Shown here: positions 27,801 to 39,613 of the stretch, one piece after another
Layout: each line of letters starts with the position of its first letter
How positions within the stretch are numbered: position 1 is the stretch's first letter
DNA from: Prunella strophiata
Lineage: Eukaryota > Chordata > Aves > Passeriformes > Prunellidae
Direction: 5' to 3'
Assembly (NCBI GenBank): GCA_036583965.1
Contig: JAZBQD010000013.1
Coordinates: 6,054,144 to 6,118,143 of the forward strand
DNA: 64,000 nucleotides
The notes under the pieces: generated by a model
Databases searched by the model: none
The model's input: only the letters and a program-made list of their open reading frames with translations
What the model was told of the DNA's origin: nothing
Position numbers and translations under genes: made by a program

Positions 27801-30800
27801 TTGCAATTACAGACATGTAAGTCTTAAGCTTTGGCAAATTACCAATAGTCAGCAACAAAAAAAAACCAACCAACCAACTTTGTTACCTAAGTGATTGTCC
27901 ATCTGACAAAGCATCTTGGGGATATTTTCATTCTTTTCATCTTCCTCTTTCAGGACAGGAGCCATATTCCAGATCACAACTTTGCCAGAATCCTGACCTG
28001 TAAGAGACCAAACAGCTCCCCCTTCTAAACACATCCAAAAAAGCTTTTCAAATCAATCTCAGTCCCAGAACAGATGTGAAAATGTAGGCATTGCTGCACT
28101 GGGGACTTTGGAAACATCTGAATACAGATGTCGCTTTGATATAATTAGACCAAATCAGAAGTGCTTCATTTTTCTTGAAGCTATTAAAGATAATTTATAC
28201 AGCCTTGTGCAAAAGTCATACTGTACATAACTGATACCAACTATAAGGACAACTACTTGTAATAAAATTGTATTTTAAAAGAGAAAAGATACATTTTCAA
28301 ATCCTAAATTGCAATTATTGTAGCCAACATAAAATTATTCACTATTGTGAACCAAATAATATTTTTGCACATATTTCTTAGGCTATTCTATTTATATAAT
28401 TGGATTTTTCTGTTCCAATAGCTCTAGTATTTAGTAACTGAAAAAGCTCAACTGCACATCCAGTTCCTCTTCAAATTAAAAGGAAATTTGGCCCATATGG
28501 CCACAACTCAATCACTGATAGCAGCTACCATCTCAATGGCATCCAAGGGGATGAGGACATCAGAACATGTAACCCTGCCTTCTGCAGGAGCAGCAGCACT
28601 TCACAATACATTTTCACAGCTTACATAATTATCTGTTTCTTAGAGATAAAAGTGATGTCTTTTTAAAAGGGTCAAACCAATTCAAGTGCTGTGAAGACAC
28701 AAGATTATTATTACCCAAAATTCTGCCTTCTACCAGTACACAGACTTACCTTGTCCTCCTGTTGCAAACTTGGTCCCATCTGGGTGAATGTCCACTGAAA
28801 ATATTGGCTTTCCTGGAATTAGAGAACAAACAGCAACATAGTGAATTGTTTTATATTCAAGGGAATGCAGTAACACAGAACCACCATAACTCTTCTGGCT
28901 GGCAAGTGACTTTCTTCTTCTAAAGGCTCGAGTTTTAAGATTTACAGCTGACTACAAGAGCTGAGAGCAGCCTGCTGACAGAAATGGCAGCATATTAAAA
29001 GCCTGTATGGAAGTTATCATGCCACAAAAACCAGAGATAACCAAGGACACTTAATCCAGCAGGATATGCCAAATACCTCAAAGCAAAGTAATACCACAAA
29101 GCAAGTGCCAACAAGGCAAAACTGGATTTGAGTATGGAATTTCTTCCAGGTTCTACAGTTCATTAGCTTATGACCTGAAGCAAGTCTTCTTTTGGTTTCT
29201 GTTTTTGTTTTTTTAAAATCCTTCCAATCTCAGGCTGCATCTGTTGGTCACACAATTACCTGTCTCAAATTTCAATTCTCTTAATGAAACTCTTCTACCC
29301 AAAGACTAGCTTTATTTTATGGCTTCCATATAGAAAGAGAAGGACTAACCAACAATATTATTACTCTTAAATCCTTCAATTCTCCATATGCTACATCTTT
29401 CAGAAGAAAGCTAATAATTTTACTAGAATGTAAACTCTGTAACAAATAACATAGCTGGGGAACAGCTCTGGAAACCAGACAGCCCTCCCTTCCAACCTGT
29501 TCTGCTCCAACCACTGGCTCATATTCACTCTCTATATAGCTGTTCACAGTTGTTTTAACCTTTGCAGAGGAAAAGGAAGAGGGGAGCAGCAAGCTTCCTG
29601 CCTTGCAGTGATGCTCAAAGAGCCACCACTAAGGATTATTTGAAAGAACACGCATGCGATTTCCACATCCAGAGAATTTCTGGCAGCACTTCCAACCTGT
29701 TCAAACTGGAATGCCTCTGCAAGCAAGATCACATATATGCCACTACAGAATAAGGCAATTCATCAAACAGCCAAAAGTACCAGTACCCACACACCAAGAC
29801 TACTTGATAAATTTCCCATGAGTGTCAATCTTGTGCTGTATCTTCATGAGATGTTAAGACATAAATGATAAAACCTTCAGATCTTATCCAACAGCAAGTT
29901 TTATGTGAAACTGTAGCAACTGAAACCTTGACACTAAGCTCCTAATAAAATCCTCATCCAAATACCCACTATTTCTTACTTTTTGAGGGATACACATTTG
30001 GCTTCATTTTGACTTTTGTATCCTTTATGTTGACTTGTTTTAAGGTTTGTTTTATTTGGATTTATATTGCAACTCTGACATGTGACTTCCCTTAAAATTT
30101 TTACAGGCAGCCAAGCAAAGACCTTAAGCACAGAAAGATGGCACTCAACTCACATTCCTTCCAAGTCCTTCAGACCACATAGCACACATGAGCTGTGGTT
30201 TTTGCTCAGCTCGTTACGCCTGATTCTCGCTTTTATTCTATTAACTCAAATGCAATTCAGGGCTAAGCTGAATATTTAGAGAAGCACAAACAAGAAACAA
30301 ACATTTATTTTACCCTTTCCAAAATGTGGAAGTTCCCTTATATTAAACCAGTGTATCATTTGAAATAGTTGAGCCCACTGAAACTTACTGAAAAGGCCAT
30401 TCTGGAGACCTTAGAGGTAGAAGAGGTGACCTTTTCAATTTGCATCAAGTCTTGGGCAAGAAGAGTTCATATACTCTGGTATTTGCCATTAGATGTGTAG
30501 GGGAGAATAGGAAGCCAGCTACCAAAGACCTTTGAATTCTAATAACCTGGCTCATTTTGCCTCTGTATCATTTGCACCAAGAGAAAACTTTCCCAGCAAA
30601 TCAGAAAGAACAGCAACCTTGCCATCTCCACCACTACTATTCAGGCATATTCAGATAAGCTACACATTCCAAAAAATTGTCATTGCACCCATTGCTTTGC
30701 AAAAATTACTGTCATGATATAATTTTCCTAAAGCTACCACAGCCTCTCCAATTTCTGCCTTAAAACCACAACTCTACAGAAGCAGTAACATCAGCTCTCT

Positions 30801-33800
30801 CCCTTCTCCTGAGCAAAGATTTTTCACAGATCCACAGATGGGGTTGAAGAAACTCAGCAAATTACTTTGCTTAGAGAGCCAGAGGTAACTTAGCTACAAA
30901 TTCTCCATAAATGCTTAAAATCAGCCACAGCAGGGAAAATGTCCACCAAGCCCAGTACTTGTGTTCAGAAACCAGCACTAGATAAGTCCCTAAGGATCTG
31001 TACAATGGTAAGCACACAATGCTTCTTCCTAAGATAATCTTTCAACTTCAAAGAAATTACAGTTCTGACTTCTTGAATCAGGGGCCCTCAATGGACTTTC
31101 TTCTATAAATTCAATCAGCCTATTTCTCAGATTCATAATTCAACAACCCCTACACAAAGAGATCCATTGCTCAGCCATGGACTCTGTGAGGAACTCCTAC
31201 TCCATGGACCTGTACCAGCTATTTATTACTTTAATGCAATAAATTCTTGTACAGAAGGGCAGTGAATGAAAATCACTGATCCCTTTTCTGCCACTCACAG
31301 CTGTGTTCATCATGTCCCCAGCCCAATGACCCCACTGCTTGCCCAAAGAGTCCTACTCTACTCATCTGTTCCTTGTACAAAGGGTGTCACACTTCTGATC
31401 ATTCTGGTCACTCCAAGCCACTTTCAGTTCTCCTCTATTTATGACATGAATGGGAACTGGCATTGAAGACCATGTGTTCCAACACAAGCTATCCATATAT
31501 TTACATAGCAGGATAACATTTTATTTTTAGGTTTTTCCCAGCATAAATATGGGGTTCAATCAAACAAGCACCGAGTAGATTTTCATAAATGGTTATAATC
31601 CTAAAAACTCACACCTCAGTGAAAGCTGTCAAGTCACAGGGCATTATTTATATGTGAAGTTTAAAGAGGGTATGGACTTTGCACCCAGGAAAGGCAGCAG
31701 TAATAAATGAAGCCCTGGACAACAAAGTTTCCTACATGGCTCAACTGTGATCCAGGAAGGGATCTCATTCCACAGGTAACTAATGATACACAATGATCTG
31801 CCCAGTACCCAATGCCCAGTTACTAATTATTAAAAAAAAAAAAAAAAAAAAAAGAAAAAAGCAAAGAACAGATGAAGTGGTTACAGGACAGGAAGCATTG
31901 CCAGGGTGCTCTTTCCTCCAGGGTACCACTATCAAGAGAATGCCATCTACAGTGCTGGATAACTGTAACAGGTTAAAGCTATAAGACCTGCTCCACACTA
32001 CTTTTTGTGGTTTACAAATTGAGCACAGATACTGGGTTTTTCTTCACTTCCTTCAATTTCTCAAAATAATGAAGAAGAAGCCATTATTTGATAGCAATCA
32101 CCTTCTTCCCCACGTCCATGTCTTTATCAGATGATGTTGTAAGCTCCTGTTGAAACAAGCCAAAAGGCACAAGGTCCCTGCTTCAAAGTGACTGAAGCTT
32201 TCCCATGCTCCTAACTGGAGATGTGTTGAGTTTCCCAACAGTAATGATGCACCAAAACCAAAATGTTTTAAGCAGCAACACTAAAATCCAACACAGTGTG
32301 TTTTAAGATATTCTGACCTCTTGCAATAATTTCTAAAAAAAGATAAGCTTAAATTATTGAAGCTCCCAGAATCACATTGCAGGAGGAGGCAAATCAGGTT
32401 CATTAAAAACAGAACACCTTATGATATACCAGATGTCCTGTGGGCTTATTTGTTTAAAGAACCCAAATATGCATTATGTACTTAAAGAAATACTGATAAT
32501 GAAACAAGCTTGGAACAAAAAGATCTAAGTAAGATAATTGAAACCCAAGGAGAAGGTCCCATCTTAAAAAAAAAATACACCAGTGAAGAACAAAAGCAAG
32601 TTTTAAACATTGCATCATTTTTGTTTGTTTGTAACTTTATACAATAATCAATGAAATATAAGAACAGTTTTAGCTTAATTTCTACCTCAAAATGAATGAA
32701 TTTCTATTCCATTTGCTTCCAGCCCATCTAATACATAACATTCAACGTGACTCACAAATCAATTCAAATATTTACATTCCACCATTACAGCTTGGAGAGA
32801 TAAACTCTATGCCTATATTTAAACAACAGCAGGCTCCAGTTTCCACAAGCTGTTATACATGAGCAGCACCTTGGGGCTTGCAAGGGTTTCTTGGAACAGC
32901 AAGGGACTTCCTTTCCCACAGGGATCAGTGTTTGCCTGCCTGAGTTGTCTTTAAGCACCTGGGCTCTCAAAACCCTCAGTGCTGAGTATGTACAGGCAGC
33001 TGCTGCATGCATGATGCATCTGTACAGAGGTACTGAATGCAACAGTGGGAAAGAGAAGCCAAGCCCACCACTTGTATCTTACACCCACCATTAGACTGCA
33101 CTTTTGAATATTCTTCCTTGCTCTAAGTCAAAGACACATGGAAGAGAAGAACACAACAATAATGAGAATTTCATGCAAAATCTAATAAACCCACACTAAG
33201 TGAGTGAAAAGCTTATAGAAAATGCATCTGAGCAAGAAATAATTCCAATAAGCACTCAGAAAAAGTGACATGAAGAACTCCAAGGCAAAAACCTGTCAAA
33301 CCAAAATGTGCTGAAGTGCTTTTACCGTAAGCACATCAGCATCTGTGCACACAATTCCCAGGTGTGCTGGATTTCCTGGCTACAACACTCACTTCTAGAG
33401 TCTGTTATCTCCTGGAGAATGCATGCCTGGAAGCATCATTCCAGTCCATTCAGTAAAACAAAACTCCCAAAACTGAGTGGGAAGAGGAAAAACTGAAATG
33501 ACAGCAGCTGGATGAGGCAGCCCTGCTGTCAGGACTCACAAACCAGAGCAGTGAGGCAGCCCCGTGTGCCTGGGCAGAAATCAGAGGAATGAGAACTCTC
33601 ACAGAGTCTCCAGCACACAGAGTGTAAATTCTCTTCCCCCTGCTTCTGCAGAGGTTTCAGAGCCAAGAGGGAGGCCCATGAGGAGTGATGGAGACTCCTG
33701 ACAGGCAGTGATGCCTGGGGTATGCCAGGAGAGGCTGACTGAACTCACAGGTTCTATCCTGCACTCCCTGCCCCAAGGACAGCAATGTGGCACTGCCTCA

Positions 33801-35629
33801 CAGTCCTGCCCACCTCTGCAGCCCTGAGAGCATCTCACCAATGGAGCTGGTGGCAAATGTCTGTTTTGCAGGTGGTGAAATGATGAGGAAGTGCCTTGAC
33901 CAAACTCATCCCAAAAGGTCAGTGGCAGAAATGGGAGCAAAATTCAGGACAACCAAGGCCCTGTGCAGTGCACCATCCATCAGCACAGGGCTCTGTAAAG
34001 GAAGCCCTGCTTGGCTGAAGCCTGTGCTCTGCAATGCTTGGATGTTTTCTAAATTGCTACAGATTTCTAACACATACCCATAGCAAAAGGTGCACCCTAT
34101 TAAAGAAATAAGGAAAGAAGTTACAGATCTAATCCCTGTGATCTCCAAGGACTGAAAGGTTTTATTCAGCTGCTCCTGTGCTCCCACTGAAGCAACACAG
34201 AGGCACAGGACAGTCTAACCACAGGCAGCCAGAGATGAAGATGTAAATGCTACATTTGTTTAGAGTAACCAAGCAGAAATGTAAAAAAACATCTCAAATA
34301 AAGCACCTCCACATTTTTTTCAGTTCACTACAAGGTTGAGTCCATCTGCTGCCCAGAGAGTCCCTGGAGAGCAGGCCAAGTGAAGATGCACACGAATGGC
34401 AACTCGAGGCTTAAATTGTTATCAATATTTGCAGCATGAACACAAAGAACACAGCACATGCAGAAAGGCAGCTGTAAAGTTCTACCTGGGGTTTTTAACC
34501 CAAAAAAAAGTTTAAAAAGCATGCTTTTCCAGCTTGAATAACCTGGTCTTAGTTTTATTCTAGATACCCATCAACTACATGAGCCCATCAGCTAATGACA
34601 TTTATACACTGACAGAGTATAAAATCTGCAGTTGAAATAAAGCTGTACCCATGAATCTGAGGGCAAAACTTGCATAAACAGAAGTGAGCTCTTTGTGTTA
34701 GGTTTCTTCTCACTGCTTCACCAGAACAGTACAGGTATTAATCTGGAAATTCATCCCAGGCAGTGTAAATGTGACATAAACTCTGGTGCTGTCCTGTATT
34801 TGCCACACAAGGAAAGCACAGAGCCTTCTGTCAATATCGACACTGCACTCTAAGCTGTTTCAGCTCCACATCACTTCAGCATCACCAGAGAACTGGCAGA
34901 CAGGACACGATATAAATTCACAGAGTTGTTTTGAAAGAACTGCTGGAAGAAACTTTTCCCTCCGTGGAGAACAACAGCACAGCTCAGAGCATTTGAGGAC
35001 TTTGAATACTGCACTTGTGGCAGCAGTGTGAGAGCCGCTGGTCAGTGCAGTGCACCGGGCACCGACCCATCCTGCCTGGACACTCATCCCGAGGGAACCC
35101 CGGCCTCTGCCCGAAACTCCTCTCTGCACGGGCTCTCCTCCGTTCAAACTATCCCTCCGCACTTCCAGCTGCACCAAGTGGCCCCGGGCCGTGCCCGGCG
35201 GGCGGGATCAGCTCAGCGCTCCCTCGGAGCCCGCAGCCATGCCGGCCGAGCCCAGGCGCGGCTGTGCCCGGCTGTGCCCATCGAGCGCGCTGTGCCGCCG
35301 GGCCGGCTCCCCTCCAGCCCTCCTGGGGGACGAGCTGTCCCCACGCCGCCCTCGGGCACCCGCCCAGCCCCGGACACCGGGCTCCGCTCCGGGACAGCGC
35401 GGGCGCGGACTTGTTGCTGTCGCCGCCGGCACCCGCGGCCGCCGGGGAGCGCCCGGCAGCGGCCCGAGGCTCCGCCCGCCCCGCGCCCCCCGCGAGTGCC
35501 GCCCGCCCGCTCCCCCGCCGCACCTGCCCGCCCGGCCCGCGGCACCTGCTGCCCGCCCGGCCCGCGGCACCTGCTGCCCGCCCGGCCCTCACCATTGTGG
35601 TTGACCCAGGTCGGCTTCAGCAGCTTCAT
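4046..35629 (-). CDS. HIRA: HIRA histone H3.3 chaperone, complete
   Basis: HIRA is the scaffold of the nuclear HIRA-UBN1-CABIN1 complex, which with ASF1A deposits H3.3 outside replication. Exons on the minus strand: 35593-35629, 28750-28812, 27887-27997, 26996-27086, 26378-26472, 25441-25536, 24478-24638, 23408-23575, 22769-22882, 21181-21251, 19131-19236, 18358-18579, 17662-17747, 17023-17217, 15497-15667, 13346-13550, 12474-12578, 11513-11661, 10655-10816, 9873-9931, 8785-8890, 7501-7623, 6443-6606, 4666-4754 and 4046-4162. They sum to 3066 bases (1021 residues plus stop), and every phase agrees; human HIRA is 1017 residues. Residues 1-371 are the WD40 propeller (MKLLKPTWVNHNG start). The ASF1-binding B domain (GRRRITPLCIAQLDTG) is in exon 13. 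An AT-hook-like GRPRK lies at about 648-652. The conserved C-terminal domain ends QEQLDILRDK. No exon is damaged. Introns beyond intron 1 hold one CR1 fragment, homopolymers and no recognised gene. Confidence 0.97.
12794..12823. repeat. T30 homopolymer
   Basis: An uninterrupted run of about 30 T on the plus strand (A-run in the HIRA sense) in HIRA intron 16. No element body was recognised beside it, so it is called a simple repeat. A shorter T-run is at 14981-14998. Confidence 0.9.
14091..14515 (-). mobile_element. CR1 LINE 3'-end fragment
   Basis: The plus strand reads as the reverse complement of the avian CR1 3' end. It begins with ATCACAGAATGGTTGGAGTG, then CCATGGGCAGGGACACCTTCC, GGCCTTGAACACTTCCAGGGA, CTTGTCCTGTCACTACATGCC and GCTCCAACAGGTCCATGTCC. 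It is 5'-truncated with point differences and small deletions, and has no coding capacity. It lies in HIRA intron 15. CR1 of this type is the dominant interspersed repeat of birds and supports the avian assignment. Confidence 0.93.
15460..15483 (-). promoter_or_regulatory. Intronic G-run block next to HIRA exon 15 donor
   Basis: On the plus strand a (CTCC)n tract; in the HIRA transcript it reads as five successive GGGA/GGGG runs beginning about 14 bases after the GT of the exon 15 donor (15496-15495). G-runs at this distance are known intronic splicing enhancers bound by hnRNP F/H, and the run spacing fits a three-layer G-quadruplex. The function here is inferred. Confidence 0.5.
31832..31860. 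repeat. A-rich homopolymer in HIRA intron 1
   Basis: Twenty-two A, one G, then six A on the plus strand. Simple repeat with no identifiable SINE or LINE upstream of it. Confidence 0.85.
35519..35590. repeat. 25-base GC-rich tandem repeat at the HIRA exon 1 donor
   Basis: Nearly three copies of a unit containing CACCTGCTGCCCGCCCGG lie immediately inside HIRA intron 1, the last copy abutting the exon 1 donor (35592-35591). In the HIRA sense each full copy carries CAGCAGGTGCC, a donor-like CAG/GTG motif. Confidence 0.85.
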
Positions 35630-36103
35630 TGTTCCCCGCCCGGGGCCCCCGCCGGCCTCCGCCCTCGGGACCCCAGGGCGGCTCCGCCCGGGCTGCCTCC
35701 GCGGCCGCGGCGCTCAGCGGCGGCCGGCCACCATGGGCCCGCGCCCGGCGCCGCAGTGCCCGCGCCCCCGGCCGGCCCGAGCCGCCTCAGCGCCGCTCCA
35801 TGTCCCGGTGCCGCCGCCGCCCCGCCGCATCCCCCGCCCGGCGCCGCCGGCGATCCGGCACCGCCGGAACTCGGCGCCTGGCAACCGCCTAACCGGCCCG
35901 GCGGGAAACAGCGCCCCCGACCCCGCCGTTCCCCCGCCAGGCGCCGCCCGCCCTACAGCGCGGGAGGGCGCCCACCTGCCGGGCGGAGCGGGGCGGTGCC
36001 GGCGGGGACGGAGCGCAGCCGGGAACGTTTGTGCGCCGGAACGGGGGACGCGGGGTCGGGAGCGCGGGCCGGCGGGGGCGCGGCGGCGGCCGGGCGCGGG
36101 GCC
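35630..36103. promoter_or_regulatory. Divergent CpG-island promoter of HIRA and MRPL40
   Basis: The 474 bases between the HIRA ATG (35629, minus) and the MRPL40 ATG (36104, plus) are extremely GC-rich and CpG-dense, inside an island of about 35040-36540. There is no TATA box. An E2F-like GGCGGGAA lies at 35900-35907. The human genes are also head-to-head about 0.2 kb apart, so a shared bidirectional promoter is expected. Start sites cannot be placed exactly. Confidence 0.75.
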
Positions 36104-38780
36104 ATGTGGGCGGCTGCGGCGGCGGCGCGGGGGCTCCGCGGGGCCGGCTCAGGTAGGGCTGGGACCGGCTCAGGTGGGGCTGGGACCGCGACTCCGGGAC
36201 TGGGAAACTGGCTCAGGTGGGCTGGGACCGCGCTCCGGGGCTGGGACCGGCTCAGGTGGGGCTGGGACCGCGCTCCGGGGCTGGGACCGGCTCAGGTGGG
36301 GCTGGGACCGCGCTCCGGGGCTGGGACCGGCTCAGGTGGGGCTGGGACCGCGCTCCGGGACTCGGCCTGCGGCCGCCCAGGATCGCGGGGAGGGAGCCCG
36401 GGAAGCGCCCCTTAGCCACCGTGCCTGCCCAGCCCGCTCCCGCCCATTCCTGGGGCCGGGCCCGGGCTGGGCCCCGCAGCTGGAGAAGCCGGTGCCTTGG
36501 CACCTGGGCCGGTTCGGCCTCCCGTGACAGCCGCCGAGGTACGACAGTCGGCATCGCGCTCCTAATCCGAGCGGCGGTGGCCTGACCTCCCATACCAGCT
36601 GCTCAAAGGGGTCATTGTCAGAGCTTAAAAATAAAACTGCTACAACCCATCCAAAACCTCTGTGTCTTTCATCCCTGGTGGGCTCACACCGACCACTCCA
36701 TATCTGGATCAGTGACTGAGCTCAAGAGTCTGAGGTCATCTCTAGGTAAACGCTGTGTCCTGCCATGAATGAAGTGGCTGAAGTTTTGAAGTGAATAATA
36801 AAACCAGCTCTTGTGCAGAATCAATGTCACCAGAGTCGGTTCCTCCTCATGCCTTCTGTTACTTTTCCTCCTGCAGCTCCTGGCTGCCCCAGAGGGTCCC
36901 ACTCCAAGGGAGTCACTGGCAGAGCTCATTGCTGGAGTCCAGGACATCCCTCCCTGTGAGGTGAGTGCAGCTTTCTTGGAGTGACACATAAGTGTTCTCA
37001 TCCATTGGGGGAACACAAATTTCCCCAAGTCCAAATTTAACCTTTAACTGTACATGTTCAAGTCTCTATTTGCCAAAGCAGTTGGGAACTGTTGGCCTCT
37101 GGTGGAGAGTTCAGAGGGGATGCAATTTCCACTTTGTGCTTGGGTAGCACAACCAGAGAACACAGCTGGAAATGTGGGGATTTATGCTCCAGAATTCCCT
37201 GCTGGGCAACACCAGTGAAAGCCTGGCTGAACCAGAAATGCTTTGCTGTGAAAAAGGCAGCCCATGTGTATTTCTGTGCCACAGTTCAGTGTCTGTGTTT
37301 TGTTTTGATGCAGCTTGATTTAAAATACCCAGGTAGCTCTTAGGAGAGGGACTGTTTCACACCATAAATGTTGTTTGTTCAGTCTGCCAGGCAGGAATGA
37401 GGGTCAGTTTCTGTTTGTGGAGTGTGCAGTGATGTCTTGGATATGGAGAAGTAACAGCTACAGCCTGAACCTGGCTCCAAATGCAGAGATTCTAGAAGCA
37501 TGTATAAAACCACTTGAAGTCTTCTTTAATGTGAAATAACAGGAACATTTGTTCAAGGCCAGCTTGGATAGGGCTTGGAGCAACCTGGTCTAGTGAAAGG
37601 TTTCCCTGCCCATGGCAGGGGGTTAGAACCACGTGAGGTTTAAGGTCCTTTCCAACACAAGCCACTTGCATGATAAACCTGCTATGCTGCACTCTGAACC
37701 AGTTAAAACAATTCTAATTTAATTTTTTTGTGGAACTTCCTCAGGTCATTCTGATGTCCAGCACAAAATTGCTTTTCCCAGGCTGTTACAGTTCTCTCTG
37801 CAGAAATGTCACTGGCTCCTGGAAATGACATTACTTGAATAAGGCTAATGGCTGGAACTTGTGTCAGGGACAAATTAAATAATGAAAAAGAACATGAAAG
37901 TTGCTGGTGTTGAATTAGAGGACAAAATATCTCCTTTCATTTACTATTTCCCTTGTAGAGCACAACCAAAGAAGAAAAAGAAAGTGGATGTGAAGAAAGA
38001 GCAAGCACAGAAGGAGCGTATGAAGAAAAAGCTTAAAAAGTTGGAAAAAGCTGCCCCAGAACTGATTCCAATTGAGGATTTTATAACACCACTGAAGTAC
38101 ACAGAGAGCAACAGGTCAGTAGGTCTGTCTTTCACCTATGCACCTGCACTCACAGTGAATTTCTTCTTCTGCACAACTGCAACATAGTGCCAGCCTTGGT
38201 ACAAAACCTTACCCACTGCCATCAGGACAAAATTGTGGAAAGGAAGTATTTGTTCCTGCTAAAAAGAATGAAAAACAGTGCATTTCCTGTTAGAGTGACT
38301 GGAAGACCTCACAGACTGACTAAACTATTAGTGAGTTCAGTGTATTCTCTGGGTTTGGTGGGGATTTTTGCCTGGTGGTGGGATTTGTGGTTTAGGCATT
38401 TATTTTTCTTAGTTTGGTCTCTGGAGTCAGGCTATTTGTCCATTTCAGTGTTGTCCTTCTCTTCATCAGGGTGCGAAGTCTTCCAGCCCTTTCTCCCGAA
38501 GAGTCCGAAAGAAGAGTTTTACTTTTGAAGAAGTGGTGTTTGTTCAAGCAGAAACAAGACAAGGCAGAAAAGAAAGCAATTCAGGCCCTTGTAGACTCTC
38601 AGCAGGAGGCACTGAAGGAGCTGCAGCTGGAATCCGAGGAGCTGTACCAGGCAGCAATCCGGAGGGACGAGGGGCTCTTCCCCTTCGAGAGGGACGGCCC
38701 CAGTTACACCCCTCCCCTTGCCTGGCTACGACCCGCCCGAGGGGAAGTGCACTGACATCACCAAGGTGTACACACAGTGA
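36104..38780 (+). CDS. MRPL40: MRPL40 (mL40) mitochondrial large-subunit ribosomal protein, frame disturbed
   Basis: Nuclear-encoded mitoribosome protein of about 200 residues. Proposed exons: 36104-36152 ([16 protein letters not shown], a basic/Ala-rich targeting-like start), 36877-36960, 37959-38114 and 38470 to the stop. Exon 2, in the frame that joins exon 3, reads [13 protein letters not shown] (human ASLLSFWELIPMR). Exon 3 gives [12 protein letters not shown] and [13 protein letters not shown]. Exon 4 gives [22 protein letters not shown] and [13 protein letters not shown]. Two frame problems appear. After YTPP an extra T (CCCCTTGCC near 38715) moves the frame to an early stop at 38753-38755, while the next frame continues with the conserved PPEG and DITKVYTQ to a stop at 38778-38780. 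Exon 1 also ends in phase 1, whereas exon 2 needs phase 2. These may be sequence errors, real lesions, or (for exon 1) use of another donor copy in the adjacent minisatellite. Confidence 0.85.
36153..36360. repeat. 40-base minisatellite at the start of MRPL40 intron 1
   Basis: Three near-perfect 40-base units occupy 36241-36280, 36281-36320 and 36321-36360. Two more diverged copies precede them back to the exon 1 donor. Each unit contains GGCTCAGGTGGGG, closely resembling the exon 1 donor context GGCTCAG/GTAGGG, so donor-like sites recur at 36173, 36216, 36255, 36295 and 36335. Confidence 0.93.
37553..37673 (+). mobile_element. CR1 LINE 3'-end fragment
   Basis: The plus strand carries the CR1 3' tail in sense orientation: GGATAGGGCTTGGAGCAACC, TGGTCTAGTGAAAGG, CCCTGCCCATGGCAGGGGG and TTTAAGGTCCTTTCCAACAC. 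Short and diverged, in MRPL40 intron 2, with no coding capacity. Confidence 0.88.
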
Positions 38781-38842
38781 GGGCAGCTCCTGCTTCAGCT
38801 GCCAGGAGGTGCTCAGCTGACTCAAGGAAGGAAGATTGGAGT

Positions 38843-38848
38843 AATAAA
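38843..38848 (+). terminator. MRPL40 polyadenylation signal
   Basis: AATAAA lies 63 bases after the conserved-frame stop codon, followed by a T-rich stretch; a second AATAAA is at 38895-38900. The 3' end of C22orf39 approaches from the other strand within about 0.2 kb. Confidence 0.6.
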
Positions 38849-39078
38849 CAATTTTTCCTGCAGGTTACAACACTGCAGGATGTGACTGTAAAAAAATAAA
38901 TTAAGTATCTCTGTGTTTTAATGCCTATCCAGGTAATAACACACCTAGCAAAGCTACACCTTACATAATGGCAAAGCCAATTTTTTTTATTTTTTGTATT
39001 GCCATGTAACTGTTGTAACTAAGTTTCTGTGGGTTTGCCCTAATACAAACCAGATCTCTCTCTAGATTTGTTTAAACC

Positions 39079-39084
39079 TTTATT
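39079..39084 (-). terminator. Candidate C22orf39 polyadenylation signal
   Basis: TTTATT on the plus strand is AATAAA on the minus strand, about 530 bases after the C22orf39 stop. Another candidate is at 38986-38991. Which is used cannot be told from sequence. The two genes end tail-to-tail with only about 0.1-0.2 kb between predicted 3' ends. Confidence 0.4.
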
Positions 39085-39613
39085 TTTTTTTTTAGTAGTT
39101 TTGAATACTGCCATAATACAACCACCACTGCAGAGCAGTTCCACAAAGGCAGTTTCAGGGTGTGCAGCCCACAGGTGAGAAGCTCTTCAACCACCACAAC
39201 CCTGATTCTGGGAAATGTCTTTTAAATGCCAGTGTTTGGGATTGTCCTGAGCCAGAAAGGAAGAGTCCAGCTTGGTTTTTTAAGCCCCATTTGGCAGGCC
39301 TGGGGTGGGTACCTTGTTCCAGAAGTGCTCAATGCCAGCTGGTAGGGCAAGAGGCCTCAGAGCTAGAGCATGTGTGCATTCATTTGAAAGGTGCCTGCTG
39401 AGATGAAATCCTGAAGTGTAAGACAGCACTTAATCAACTTAAGCACCTCAAATCTCCCTTAAAATAATAAAATTTCAGAATTTTTGAGTGAATACTAAAG
39501 TATTGTAGGGCAGAGCTACAGCTGAATAACTTCAAGATGATATGGAAGGGGAAAAAAAAGCATAATTCTGAATTGTGTATTATGTTACTGACCAAACACA
39601 GAAAACAGGCTTG

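Larger units (their letters stand above)
28813..35592 (-). other. HIRA: HIRA intron 1 (6.8 kb)
   Basis: The largest intron of the gene. Apart from the GC-rich start inside the CpG island (with a 25-base tandem repeat) and an A-run at 31832-31860, no conserved exon, RNA gene or complete transposon was recognised. Open frames are short and lack family features. Confidence 0.75.

Noticed and set aside
35015..36527. Very long plus-strand open frames (466 and 499 codons) over the HIRA/MRPL40 island
   Set aside because: They cross the HIRA first exon, its promoter and the MRPL40 minisatellite. The translations are Pro/Arg/Gly/Ala low complexity. Stop codons are simply rare in DNA this GC-rich.
36871..36892. 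Alternative acceptor CCCCAG (ending 36892) for MRPL40 exon 2
   Set aside because: It matches exon 1 phase but yields a frame with no resemblance to MRPL40 and misses the phase of exon 3. The CTGCAG acceptor ending 36876 in the frame reading [13 protein letters not shown] fits the family.
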